64,000 bases of DNA from Albitalea sp966211955 (lineage in GTDB: Bacteria; Pseudomonadota; Gammaproteobacteria; Burkholderiales; Burkholderiaceae_C): assembly GCA_966211955.1 (NCBI GenBank), contig CBIHOF010000001.1:372001-436000 (forward strand), read 5' to 3'. The position numbers and the translations under genes were made by a program. Of the stretch, positions 40,174 through 48,549 are shown piece after piece. The notes beneath the pieces are model-generated. The model had not been told where the DNA came from, searched no databases, and worked only from the letters and a program-made list of their open reading frames with translations. Position 1 is the first letter of the stretch; every line of letters starts with the position of its first letter.

Positions 40174-41573
40174 GCGGCACCCACCTCCACCAGTTCGATG
40201 CGAACGCCCGCTTCCACGCTCTCGCGCGGCACGAGCGTGGGCCAGATGCCCAGCAGTTCACCGGTGTTGTGCAGGCCGGTGAAGCCGCAGGTGTAGGCCG
40301 GCCCGCTCAGGCCCATCCAGGGGAAGAGCCGGCCGAAGCCGTCGGCAGCCGCCTTGTGGGGCGTGCGCATGACGAGCCGCACCCACACCTCGTTGAGTTC
40401 GTCCGGGTCCGCTGGCGCGATGGCCAGCGGGCCGTGCGCGGAGTGGAGCCCGGGGTATTCGACGAACAGCTCGTCATGCGGCACGCGCTTGTCTGCCAGC
40501 TGCGACTTCACCATCGCGATGGCGGCCTGCGCCTTCGACCAGGCATCCGGCCAGCTGAAGCCCCAGGTGACTTCTGCCTTGAAACCGTCCCTGAAGCCGG
40601 CCACCACTTTCAATTGCGCGGGCCGCCGGCGGCCGCTTGCGCCTTCGATCTTCACGCGGTCGCCGCCGAGGTCGGTCATGCAAAGCGTGCCCATGTCCAG
40701 CACGACGTCGGGCGAGAGGTAGGCATGCGGGTCGTGCACCTCGTACAGCAGCTGCTGTCGCACGGTGTCGAAGTTGACGCGCCCGCCGGTGCCCGGTGCC
40801 TTGCCGATGATGGCTGTGCCGTCATCACTCACTTCCGCGATGGGGTAGCCGATGTGCGCGAGATCGGGAATCTCCTTCCACGCGCCGAGGCTGCCGAAGT
40901 TTCCGCCGCTGCCCTGGCCGGAGCATTCAAGCAGGTGGCCGACGGTGAGGCCCTGGGCGAGCCGCGACAGCTCCTGCGGCGTGGCGGCGTCTTCGAGCTT
41001 CCAGCCGAACTCGTGCACCAGCGGCGCGAGGAAGAGCGCTGCATCGGCCACTCGGCCGGTGATGACGATGTCCGCGCCTTGCTGCAGTGCGGTGACGATG
41101 GGGCGCGCGCCGATGTAGGCGTTGGCGAAGACGAGGCGCTCGCGGGTGGCGGGGTCGAGCGGTTGCTGCTTGAAGAGGTGCGCGAAAAGTGTCTGGTTGT
41201 CGGGGCCGGCGAGCATCGGCAGCACGTCGTCACCCGTGACCACCGCGATGCGTGCCGCGAGTCCCTTGGCTTCGAACGCTGCCCGCAAGGCCTGCGCTGC
41301 GCCGGCCGGGTTGAGACCGCCAGCGTTGCAGATGAACTTCACGCCGCGTTCGCGCATTGGCGGCCACAGCTTGAGCAGCATGGGCACGATGTCGCGCGCA
41401 TAGCCCAGCGTCGGATCGCGCTCGCGGTCTTTCGCGAGGATGGCCAGCGTCAATTCCGCCAGGTGGTCGCTGGCGACGTAGTGGATCTCGGCGCGCTCGA
41501 TGGCGGGCAGCACAGGGTCCCAGGAGTCGCCGTAGAAACCGAGCCCTGATGCGATGCGAACCGTTTTCATCAT
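40170..41573 (-). CDS. Acyclic terpene utilisation AtuA family protein (DUF1446)
   Basis: A 467-residue protein of the DUF1446 family. Typical segments are TVRIASGLGFYGDSWDPVLP, FICNAGGLNPAGAAQALRAA, GADIVITGRVADAALFLAPL and LLECSGQGSGGNFGS. AtuA is needed for citronellol/geraniol growth in Pseudomonas aeruginosa but its reaction is not known. Homologues occur with acyl-CoA metabolism genes. Here it is divergent from an ABC importer operon that carries an acyl-CoA synthetase, suggesting a shared branched acid or acyl substrate. Two adjacent ATG codons (41573, 41570) are possible starts. Confidence 0.86.
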   Translation of the reverse strand: MMKTVRIASGLGFYGDSWDPVLPAIERAEIHYVASDHLAELTLAILAKDRERDPTLGYARDIVPMLLKLWPPMRERGVKFICNAGGLNPAGAAQALRAAFEAKGLAARIAVVTGDDVLPMLAGPDNQTLFAHLFKQQPLDPATRERLVFANAYIGARPIVTALQQGADIVITGRVADAALFLAPLVHEFGWKLEDAATPQELSRLAQGLTVGHLLECSGQGSGGNFGSLGAWKEIPDLAHIGYPIAEVSDDGTAIIGKAPGTGGRVNFDTVRQQLLYEVHDPHAYLSPDVVLDMGTLCMTDLGGDRVKIEGASGRRRPAQLKVVAGFRDGFKAEVTWGFSWPDAWSKAQAAIAMVKSQLADKRVPHDELFVEYPGLHSAHGPLAIAPADPDELNEVWVRLVMRTPHKAAADGFGRLFPWMGLSGPAYTCGFTGLHNTGELLGIWPTLVPRESVEAGVRIELVEVGAA

Positions 41574-41669
41574 GGGGTCAGAGCATGCACCAACCCCGGA
41601 ACAACCACTAGCGAAATGCATGGAGGGCCACGTCAGAATTCCCCAGCATCGAGGCAAGGGGTCGCGGGC

Positions 41670-42545
41670 GTGCAGTTTCTCCAACTCATCCTGAGCGGTG
41701 TGTCCCAGGGCTGCATCTACGGGCTGATCGCCTTGGGGTTCGTCCTGATCTACAAGGCCACCGAGACGGTCAGCTTTGCGCAGGGCGAGCTGATGATGCT
41801 CGGCGCCTTCGCGGGCCTGGCCGGCATGAGCTTCCTGGGCATGCCGTTCTGGCTGGCCGTGCCGTGCGCGGTGGCGCTGATGGCGTTGCTGGGCATGCTC
41901 ACCGAGCGTGCGGTGATCCGCCCCATCCTCGGCCAGCCGGCGTTCTCCATCGTCATGCTCACCATCGGCATCAGCTACGTGGCGCGCGGGCTCATCACCA
42001 TGGTGCCGGGCATCGGCACCGAGACGCACTCGCTGGCCGTGCCCTACAAGGACCAGGCGGTGAACGTCGGCGCGCTGGTGCTGAACGTCGAGCAGCTGGT
42101 GGTCATCGCGACCACCGGCGTGCTGTGTGCACTGCTCTTCGTGATGTTCAAGTACAGCAAGCTGGGCATCGCCATGCAGGCCTCGTCCCAGAACCAGCTG
42201 GCGGCCTACTACATGGGCATTCCGGTCAAGCGATTGAACGGGATGGTGTGGGGGCTGGCCGCGGGCGTCGCAGCGATCGCGGGCCTGCTGCTCGCGCCCA
42301 TCACCTTCGTGCATGCCAACATGGGTTTCATCGGGCTGAAGGCCTTTCCTGCGGCGGTGGTGGGCGGTTTCGGCAGCCTGCCGGGCGCGATCGTTGGTGG
42401 GCTGCTGATTGGCATCGTCGAATCGCTCTCGGGCTTCTACCTGCCCGATGGCTTCAAGGACACGGCGGCGTACATCGTCGTGCTGGTGATGCTGGTGGTG
42501 CGGCCGAATGGGCTGTTCGGCGAGAAGCTGCGCAAGAAGGTCTGA
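41670..42545 (+). CDS. Branched-chain amino acid-type ABC permease (LivH-like)
   Basis: A 291-residue inner-membrane permease. The start GTG at 41670 (AAGGGG upstream) gives VQFLQLILSGVSQGCIYGLI, the usual LivH beginning. QGELMMLGAFAGL, GIAMQASSQNQLAAYYMGIP and VGGFGSLPGAIVGGLLIGIV are family segments. It heads an operon of permease, permease, ATPase, ATPase, acyl-CoA synthetase and binding protein. The importer type takes up amino acids, but also ureas, aromatic and fatty acids in related clusters. Confidence 0.88.
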   Translation: MQFLQLILSGVSQGCIYGLIALGFVLIYKATETVSFAQGELMMLGAFAGLAGMSFLGMPFWLAVPCAVALMALLGMLTERAVIRPILGQPAFSIVMLTIGISYVARGLITMVPGIGTETHSLAVPYKDQAVNVGALVLNVEQLVVIATTGVLCALLFVMFKYSKLGIAMQASSQNQLAAYYMGIPVKRLNGMVWGLAAGVAAIAGLLLAPITFVHANMGFIGLKAFPAAVVGGFGSLPGAIVGGLLIGIVESLSGFYLPDGFKDTAAYIVVLVMLVVRPNGLFGEKLRKKV

Positions 42546-42631
42546 TGAGCAACTGCCCCCACGTCGCTTCGCTCCTGCCCCCCGAGGGGGCGCAGGCCTC
42601 CCTTGGGACGGCCCGGCGAGAGGCCTGAGCG
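42546..42631. repeat. GC-rich intergenic repeat inside the liv-type operon
   Basis: The gap between the two permease genes contains CCCCCCGAGGGGG (42578-42590) followed by GCGCAGGCCTCCCTTGGGAC and GGCCCGGC. This matches, from memory, a short dispersed element often seen between genes in Burkholderiales. The palindrome can form a hairpin. Inside an operon it may mark an mRNA processing or stability site. Confidence 0.45.
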
Positions 42632-43708
42632 ATGCGCTTCATCTTCAAGACCAGCTACGAGCAGGACGTGTGCCTGGCCAAGCATGGTGGCCATCTGTTC
42701 TGGTATTCGCTGCTCATCGCCGTGATGCTGCTCGCGCCGTGGCTCGTCAGCGAATACCTGCTCGCGCAACTGCGCCTGATCCTCATCTACGCCGTCGTCG
42801 GGCTCGGGCTGATGCTGCTTGCCGGCTTCACCGGTCTTTTCTCCATCGGCCATGCGGCCTTCCTCGGCGTGGGCGCCTACACGCAGGCGGTGCTCACCGG
42901 TGCGGGCTGGCCGTTTCCGCTGGCCTTGCTGTGCGCGGGCGGCCTGTCGGCGGCGGTGGGCATGGTGGTGGGCTTGCCGGCGTTGCGCGTGAAGGGCATC
43001 TATCTCGGCATCGCGACGCTGTCCTTCGGCTTCATCGTGGAAGAGATCTTCGCGCGGTGGGAGGGCGTGACCGGCGGCAACGCCGGCATGCACCTCACGT
43101 CGCCGCGCATCTTCGGCTTGGCCATCGACAGCGGCGAGGGTTTCTACTTCGTGTGCCTCGCGGTGGCGGTGGCGGCCACGCTCCTCATCCTCAACCTGCT
43201 TCGCTCTCCCACGGGCCGAGCCTTCGTTGCCATCCGTGATTCGGAGGTGTCGGCGCAGAGCATGGGCATCCATCTCGCGCGCTACAAGACCTTGTCCTTC
43301 GCCATCTCAGCGGCGCTCGCGGGCATCGGCGGCGCGCTGTATGCGCACGAGCTGAAGTTCATCTCGCCCGACCAGTTCAGCATCCTGCAGTCCATCGACC
43401 TGCTGCTGATGGTGGTGATCGGCGGCCTGGGCTCGGTGCATGGTGCTTTCCTGGGGGCGATCTTCCTCATCAGCATGCCGCAGCTCATCGCGGGCGCGAA
43501 AGATCATCTGCCCGAGGCCATCGGCCAAGCGCCTGGGCTGCAGGGGCTGGTCTACGGTCTCGTGTTGATTGCCTTCGTGTTGTTCGAGCCTCTGGGCATC
43601 TATGGGCGCTGGCTCAAGGTGCGAAGCTATCTGCAGACCTTTCCGTTCTATCGCGGCGGCATGTTCAAGCGGCAGAAGAGCTTCCAGAAGTCGGAGAGGC
43701 TGCGGTGA
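42632..43708 (+). CDS. Branched-chain amino acid-type ABC permease (LivM-like)
   Basis: A 358-residue permease with about ten hydrophobic segments. LMLLAGFTGLFSIGHAAFLG with GVGAYTQAVL and LGIATLSFGFIVEEIFARWE are LivM signatures. The conserved loop VAIRDSEVSAQSMGIHLARY is intact. It follows the repeat-bearing gap and its stop overlaps the LivG-like start (GTGA). Confidence 0.88.
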   Translation: MRFIFKTSYEQDVCLAKHGGHLFWYSLLIAVMLLAPWLVSEYLLAQLRLILIYAVVGLGLMLLAGFTGLFSIGHAAFLGVGAYTQAVLTGAGWPFPLALLCAGGLSAAVGMVVGLPALRVKGIYLGIATLSFGFIVEEIFARWEGVTGGNAGMHLTSPRIFGLAIDSGEGFYFVCLAVAVAATLLILNLLRSPTGRAFVAIRDSEVSAQSMGIHLARYKTLSFAISAALAGIGGALYAHELKFISPDQFSILQSIDLLLMVVIGGLGSVHGAFLGAIFLISMPQLIAGAKDHLPEAIGQAPGLQGLVYGLVLIAFVLFEPLGIYGRWLKVRSYLQTFPFYRGGMFKRQKSFQKSERLR

Positions 43709-44511
43709 ACACCGACGGCGACGTCCTTCTGTCCGCCCGCGAGCTCAGCGTGCGCTTCGGTGGCGTGCTGGCCGTCAACAAGGTGAGCTTCGATGTGCGG
43801 CGCGGCGAGGTCTTCACGCTGATCGGCCCCAACGGCGCGGGCAAGACGACGGTATTCAACCTCATCAGCCGGCTGTACGTGCCGAGCGGCGGCGAGCTGG
43901 TCTTCGAGGGTCAGGCGCTGTCGCGGGTGCCGCCGCACGAGGTGGCGCGCCTGGGCATTGCGCGCACCTTCCAGAACATCGAACTCTTCGAGCATGCGAC
44001 GGTGCTGCAGAACCTGCTGATCGGCCGGCACACGCACAGGCAGACGAGCTTCTGGCACGACCTTGTCTTCAGCGCGAAGACACGCCGCGCCGAGCTCGAA
44101 GCGCGCGAGAAGGTGGAGCGTGTGATCGACTTGCTCGACCTGCAGCATCACCGCGAATCGCTGGTGGCGGGCCTGCCTTACGGCGTGCGCAAGGTGGTTG
44201 AGCTCGCGCGTGCGCTGTGCACCGAGCCCAAGCTGCTGCTGCTCGATGAGCCGTCGTCCGGGCTCAACACTGAAGAGACCGAGGACATGGTGTTCTGGAT
44301 CCGCGACATCCAGCACGAGCTGGGCGTGACGGTGCTGATGGTGGAGCACGACATGGGCCTTGTCTCCAAGGTGTCGGATCGCGTGCTCGCGATGAACCAG
44401 GGCGAGATGCTGGCGCTCGGGACACCGACGCAGGTGCAGGCGCATCCGGGCGTGATCGAGGCGTATCTCGGGTCCGTGGATGACGTGTCGAGCTTGAGGA
44501 GGGCGGCATGA
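43705..44511 (+). CDS. Branched-chain amino acid-type ABC ATPase (LivG-like)
   Basis: A 268-residue ATPase with Walker A GPNGAGKTT, Q-loop RTFQNIELFEHATV, signature region GLPYGVRKVVELARAL (the LivG-type variant of LSGGQ), Walker B LLLLDEPSSGLN and switch His in LMVEHDMGLV. The GTG start overlaps the LivM-like stop. The departure GLPYGVRK instead of LSYGQQR is seen in clusters that also carry an AMP-dependent synthetase. Confidence 0.88.
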   Translation: MNTDGDVLLSARELSVRFGGVLAVNKVSFDVRRGEVFTLIGPNGAGKTTVFNLISRLYVPSGGELVFEGQALSRVPPHEVARLGIARTFQNIELFEHATVLQNLLIGRHTHRQTSFWHDLVFSAKTRRAELEAREKVERVIDLLDLQHHRESLVAGLPYGVRKVVELARALCTEPKLLLLDEPSSGLNTEETEDMVFWIRDIQHELGVTVLMVEHDMGLVSKVSDRVLAMNQGEMLALGTPTQVQAHPGVIEAYLGSVDDVSSLRRAA

Positions 44512-44539
44512 GCCAGCTGCGTGTGTCGAGGGGCACCCC

Positions 44540-45310
44540 ATGACCGACATGCTCAAGCTCCTCAACGTCGAGAGCGCCTACGGCCCCATCCGCGCCATTC
44601 GCGGCGTGAGCCTCAAGGTGCGGCAAGGCGAGATCGCGACCGTGCTTGGCGCCAACGGCGCGGGCAAGACGACCATCCTCAAGACCATCTCCGGCATCAT
44701 CGACCCGCGCAAGGGCACCATCGAATTCAAGGGAGAGGACATCACCGCACGCGACCCGGCGGCCATCGTGCAACGGGGCCTGTCGCACGTGCCCGAGGGC
44801 CGCGAGGTGTTCCCGCTGCTGTCGGTGCACGACAACCTGCTCATGGGCGCCTACACCCGCCGTGACAAGGACGCCGTGGCACGCGACATGGAGACGGTGT
44901 TCGGCTACTTCCCCATCTTGCGCGAACGCGCTTCGCAGCAGGCGGGACTGCTCTCCGGTGGCCAGCAGCAGATGCTTGCGATCTCGCGCGCACTCATGGC
45001 CGCGCCGCAGCTCATGCTGCTCGATGAACCCAGCCTCGGCCTGAGCCCCAAGCTCACCAAGGAGATCTTCGAGATCGTCGTGCGCATCAACCGCGAACGC
45101 GGCACGACCATCCTGCTTGTGGAACAGAACGCCAACATGGCGCTCAACGCGGCAGACTACGGCTACGTGCTGGAGAACGGCCGCATCGTGATGGAAGACG
45201 GCTGCGACAAGCTGCGCGAGAAGGACGACATCAAGGAGTTCTACCTCGGCATGAAAGACACCGGCGTGCGCGGTGAACGGCGCTGGAAAAAGAAGAAGAC
45301 GTGGCGATGA
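44540..45310 (+). CDS. Branched-chain amino acid-type ABC ATPase (LivF-like)
   Basis: A 256-residue ATPase with Walker A GANGAGKTT, VPEGREVFPLLSVHDNLLMG, signature LLSGGQQQMLAISRAL, Walker B LMLLDEPSLGLS and LLVEQNANMALN. The C-terminus is extended with a strongly basic end (ERRWKKKKTWR) after KEFYLGM, longer than in LivF of E. coli. GAGGGG lies six bases before the ATG. It is followed by a 109-base gap with two strong hairpins before the acyl-CoA synthetase. Confidence 0.88.
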   Translation: MTDMLKLLNVESAYGPIRAIRGVSLKVRQGEIATVLGANGAGKTTILKTISGIIDPRKGTIEFKGEDITARDPAAIVQRGLSHVPEGREVFPLLSVHDNLLMGAYTRRDKDAVARDMETVFGYFPILRERASQQAGLLSGGQQQMLAISRALMAAPQLMLLDEPSLGLSPKLTKEIFEIVVRINRERGTTILLVEQNANMALNAADYGYVLENGRIVMEDGCDKLREKDDIKEFYLGMKDTGVRGERRWKKKKTWR

Positions 45311-45370
45311 ACGAGAAGCGATCAGCGCCGAGTTCGCGAGCCCGAGCGCGCGGCCGCCCGGAGCCGGGCT

Positions 45371-45410
45371 CGATCCCCTCGGGGGATCGCTCGCGGAGTT
45401 CCGCGAGCGA
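45371..45410 (+). promoter_or_regulatory. Double hairpin in the leader of the acyl-CoA synthetase gene
   Basis: Two perfect inverted repeats share three bases: CGATCCCC / GGGGATCG (45371-45378 and 45382-45389) and TCGCTCGCGGA / TCCGCGAGCGA (45387-45397 and 45400-45410). The second ends just where the ribosome site GAGGGG (45109 offset by design is not implied; bases 45409-45414) begins, nine bases or so before the ATG at 45420. Folding of this part would affect access to the start or differential expression within the operon. It could also be a dispersed palindromic repeat. Confidence 0.45.
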
Positions 45411-45419
45411 GGGGTTGTC

Positions 45420-47276
45420 ATGAGCAACTTGTGGGACTTGCCTTCGCAGCAAGCTTCGAGCGACGTCGTTGTCCCGGGCGAGACCCTGCCCGCGATGTTC
45501 TGGAATGCCGCCGCCCTTCGTGGCAACAGCGTCTTCATGCGGCAGAAGCAGCTGGGCCTGTGGCGCAGCTGGACCTGGACGCAGACCGCGCAGGCGGTGA
45601 AGGAGATCGCACACGGCCTTCTCGCGCTCGGCTTCGAGCCGCAAGAGTGCGCCTCCATCCTGTCCAACACCGTCATCGACTGGGTGCTTGCCGACCTGGC
45701 GGTGCTCAGCTGCGGCGGCGTGTCCAACGGCATCTACCCCACCGACGCCGCATCGCAGGTGCACTACCTCTGCGAAGACTCGCGCACCAGCGTGCTCTTC
45801 GTCGAGGACGACGAGCAGCTGGACAAGGCCCTGGAGGTGCGCTCGCAGTTGCGCAACCTGCGAAAGATCATCGTCTTCGACATGGAAGGACTGCGCGATC
45901 TCGACGACCCCCACGTGATGAGCCTGCACGCGCTGCGCGAGGCCGGCCGCGCGCACATGGCCTTGCAGCCTCGCGCACTGGACGAACGCATCGCCGCCTG
46001 CCGACCCGAGGACCTCGCCATCCTCGTCTACACCTCCGGCACCACCGGCAAACCCAAGGGCGCGATGCATAGCCACCGCGGGCTCGTGCACACCGTGCGC
46101 GGCTACCAGGCCATTTCGCCGCAGGACACGCGCGACGAGCGCATGTGCTTCCTGCCGCTGTGCCACATCGCCGAGCGCGTGGGCGGCGAATACTTCGGCG
46201 TCTACACCGGCAGCAAGCTCAACTTCGTGGAGAACCCGCAGACGGTGCCCGAGAACATCCGCGAGATCGCGCCCACGGTGGTGACCGCCGTGCCGCGGGT
46301 GTGGGAGAAGTTCTATTCCGGCGTGACCATCGCGCTGCAGGAGGCGACGCCGCTGCAGCGCAAGGTCTACGCCTGGGGCATCGGCGTGGGCATGCGCATC
46401 GCCGACCTCGTGCTCGCCGGCCGGCCGGTGCCCGGCATGTTGAAGCTGCAGTTCCGCATCGCCCGCTGGCTGGCCCTGGACAACGTGCGCAAGCTCATCG
46501 GCGTGCATCGCGCGCGCATGCTGTTCACCGGTGCCGCGCCCATCTCGCCCGAGCTCGTCAAGTGGTACCTCGCGCTCGGCCTGCCGATGCTGGAGGTGTG
46601 GGGCATGACCGAGACCTGCGGCGCGGCCACCGCCACGCCGATGGGCCGCATCAAGCCGGGGATGATCGGCCAGGCCTGCCCCTTCACCGAGGTGCGCATC
46701 GACCCGGCCACCGGCGAGATCCAGGTGCGCGGCACCAATGTCTTCATGGGCTACCTCAACCTGCCCGACAAGACTGCCGAGACCTTCACCGCGGACGGCT
46801 GGCTGCGCACCGGCGACGTAGGGCTCGTGGACGACGATGGCTTCTTCCGGATCACCGACCGGATGAAGGACATCATCATCACGGCCGGCGGCAAGAACGT
46901 CACGCCCAGCGAGCTCGAGAACGACCTCAAGTTTTCGCCCTACATCACCGACGCGGTGGTGGTGGGCGACCGCCGCGCCTACCTCACCGCCATCGTGATG
47001 GTGGACCAGGAGAACGTCGAGAAATTCGCGCAGGAGCACGACATCCCGTTCTCCAACTACGCGAGCCTCACGCGTGCGCCGCAGGTGCAGCAGCTGATCT
47101 GGAGCGAGATCGAGCGCGTGAACCGAAAGTTCGCGCGGGTCGAGCAGATCAAGAAGTTCTTCCTGCTCGAGACGCAACTGGGCGCCGAGGACGAAGAGCT
47201 CACGCCGACGATGAAGCTCAAGAGAAAGCTCGTCGAGAAGAAATACGCGGACCGCATCGAAGCGATGTATCAATGA
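45420..47276 (+). CDS. AMP-dependent acyl-CoA synthetase (long-chain type)
   Basis: A 618-residue ligase of the FadD/ACSL class. The ATP/AMP motif is LVYTSGTTGKPKGAMHSH, VWGMTETCGAA and GWLRTGDVGLVDDDGFF follow, then ITDRMKDIIITAGGKNVTP and the C-terminal KLKRKLVEKKYADRI. It activates a carboxylic acid to its CoA thioester in the cytoplasm. Its place between the LivF-like ATPase and the binding protein suggests it traps the imported acid by activation. Phenylacetate-like, branched or fatty acids are possible. The ATG at 45420 follows GAGGGG. Confidence 0.88.
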   Translation: MSNLWDLPSQQASSDVVVPGETLPAMFWNAAALRGNSVFMRQKQLGLWRSWTWTQTAQAVKEIAHGLLALGFEPQECASILSNTVIDWVLADLAVLSCGGVSNGIYPTDAASQVHYLCEDSRTSVLFVEDDEQLDKALEVRSQLRNLRKIIVFDMEGLRDLDDPHVMSLHALREAGRAHMALQPRALDERIAACRPEDLAILVYTSGTTGKPKGAMHSHRGLVHTVRGYQAISPQDTRDERMCFLPLCHIAERVGGEYFGVYTGSKLNFVENPQTVPENIREIAPTVVTAVPRVWEKFYSGVTIALQEATPLQRKVYAWGIGVGMRIADLVLAGRPVPGMLKLQFRIARWLALDNVRKLIGVHRARMLFTGAAPISPELVKWYLALGLPMLEVWGMTETCGAATATPMGRIKPGMIGQACPFTEVRIDPATGEIQVRGTNVFMGYLNLPDKTAETFTADGWLRTGDVGLVDDDGFFRITDRMKDIIITAGGKNVTPSELENDLKFSPYITDAVVVGDRRAYLTAIVMVDQENVEKFAQEHDIPFSNYASLTRAPQVQQLIWSEIERVNRKFARVEQIKKFFLLETQLGAEDEELTPTMKLKRKLVEKKYADRIEAMYQ

Positions 47277-47287
47277 AGGAGACAGGC

Positions 47288-48448
47288 ATGGCGATGTTGA
47301 TGAAAGTGCTCATGGCAGGCGCGCTGGTCTTGGCCGCCTCGGCGCAGGCGCAGACGCAGGGCGTCTCGAAGAACGAGATCGTGCTCGGCTCGATCCAGGA
47401 CTTGTCCGGCCCCATCGCCGGCTTCGGCAAGCAGGTGCGAAACGGCCTGATGCTGCGTGTGGACGAGGTCAACGAGCAAGGTGGCGTCAACGGCCGCAAG
47501 ATCAAGCTGCTCGTGGAAGACTCGGCCTACGACCCGAAGAAGGCCGTGCTCGCCGCGCAGAAGCTCGTCAACCAGGACAAGATCTTCGCGATGATTGCCC
47601 ACATTGGGACGCCCACCAACAATGCGGCCATGCCGGTGCAGTTCGAGAAGAACGTCATCAACTTCTTCCCGGTGACGGCCGCGCGCGAGATGTATGAGCC
47701 ACTGCACAAGCTGAAGTGGGCGGCGGGCTCGAGCTACTACGACCAGATGCGCACCACGCTGCCGCGGCTCGTGAAGGAGAAGGGCGCGAAGAAGGTCTGC
47801 ATCATCTACCAGGACGACGACTTCGGCTCCGACGTGCTGAAGGGCGTGGAGGCTGGCCTTCAGAGCATCAACATGACGCTCGCGGAGAAGACCTCGTACA
47901 AGCGCGGCGCGACTGACTTCTCATCGCAGGTCGCGCGCATGAAAGCCGCCGGCTGCGAGCTGGTGGCGATGGGCACCATCATCCGCGAGACCATCGGCAC
48001 CATCGGCGAAGCGAAGAAGACCGGATTCGCACCGGTGTTCGTCGGCACGAGCGCGTCGTACACCGACCTCATCCACAAGCTGGGTGGCAAGGCGATGGAT
48101 GGGCTGTATGCGACGCACACGGTGCAGCACCCGTACCTCGATGGCGCGGCGCCGCAGATCAACTTCTGGGCCAACAAGTACAAGACCAAGTTCAACGAAG
48201 ACCCGACGACTTTCTCGGTCTATGGCTACAACTTCATGGACACCTTCATCAGCGCGGCGCAGAAGGCCGGTGCGAACCTCACGACGGAGAGTTTCATCAA
48301 GGCGATGGAGTCGATGAAGACGCAGGCCGATGTGTTTGGTGCGCCGGCGTTGTCGTTCAGTGCGACGAAGCACTATGGGAGTGATCTGTCGCGGTTGTCG
48401 CAGATTCAGGACGGACGCTGGAAGGTGGTGGCTGATTACGGGAAGTGA
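47288..48448 (+). CDS. Branched-chain amino acid-type ABC substrate-binding protein
   Basis: A 386-residue periplasmic binding protein of the LivJ/K-AmiC class (Peripla_BP_6). A signal peptide (LMKVLMAGALVLAASAQAQ) precedes NEIVLGSIQDLSGPIAGFGK, and VNEQGGVNGRKIKLLVEDSA is a family hallmark. AAGGAG lies seven bases before the ATG at 47288, giving a strong start. It is the last gene of the importer operon. The ligand is not identifiable from sequence and need not be an amino acid. Confidence 0.88.
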   Translation: MAMLMKVLMAGALVLAASAQAQTQGVSKNEIVLGSIQDLSGPIAGFGKQVRNGLMLRVDEVNEQGGVNGRKIKLLVEDSAYDPKKAVLAAQKLVNQDKIFAMIAHIGTPTNNAAMPVQFEKNVINFFPVTAAREMYEPLHKLKWAAGSSYYDQMRTTLPRLVKEKGAKKVCIIYQDDDFGSDVLKGVEAGLQSINMTLAEKTSYKRGATDFSSQVARMKAAGCELVAMGTIIRETIGTIGEAKKTGFAPVFVGTSASYTDLIHKLGGKAMDGLYATHTVQHPYLDGAAPQINFWANKYKTKFNEDPTTFSVYGYNFMDTFISAAQKAGANLTTESFIKAMESMKTQADVFGAPALSFSATKHYGSDLSRLSQIQDGRWKVVADYGK

Positions 48449-48549
48449 TGGGGTGGATGGTTGGTGCGGATTGCCTGCCCACCTGCAAATACCCGCACCC
48501 AACCCGCCTCGATACACTCACCGCCTGTCCCGCAACCACCAGCCCATCC

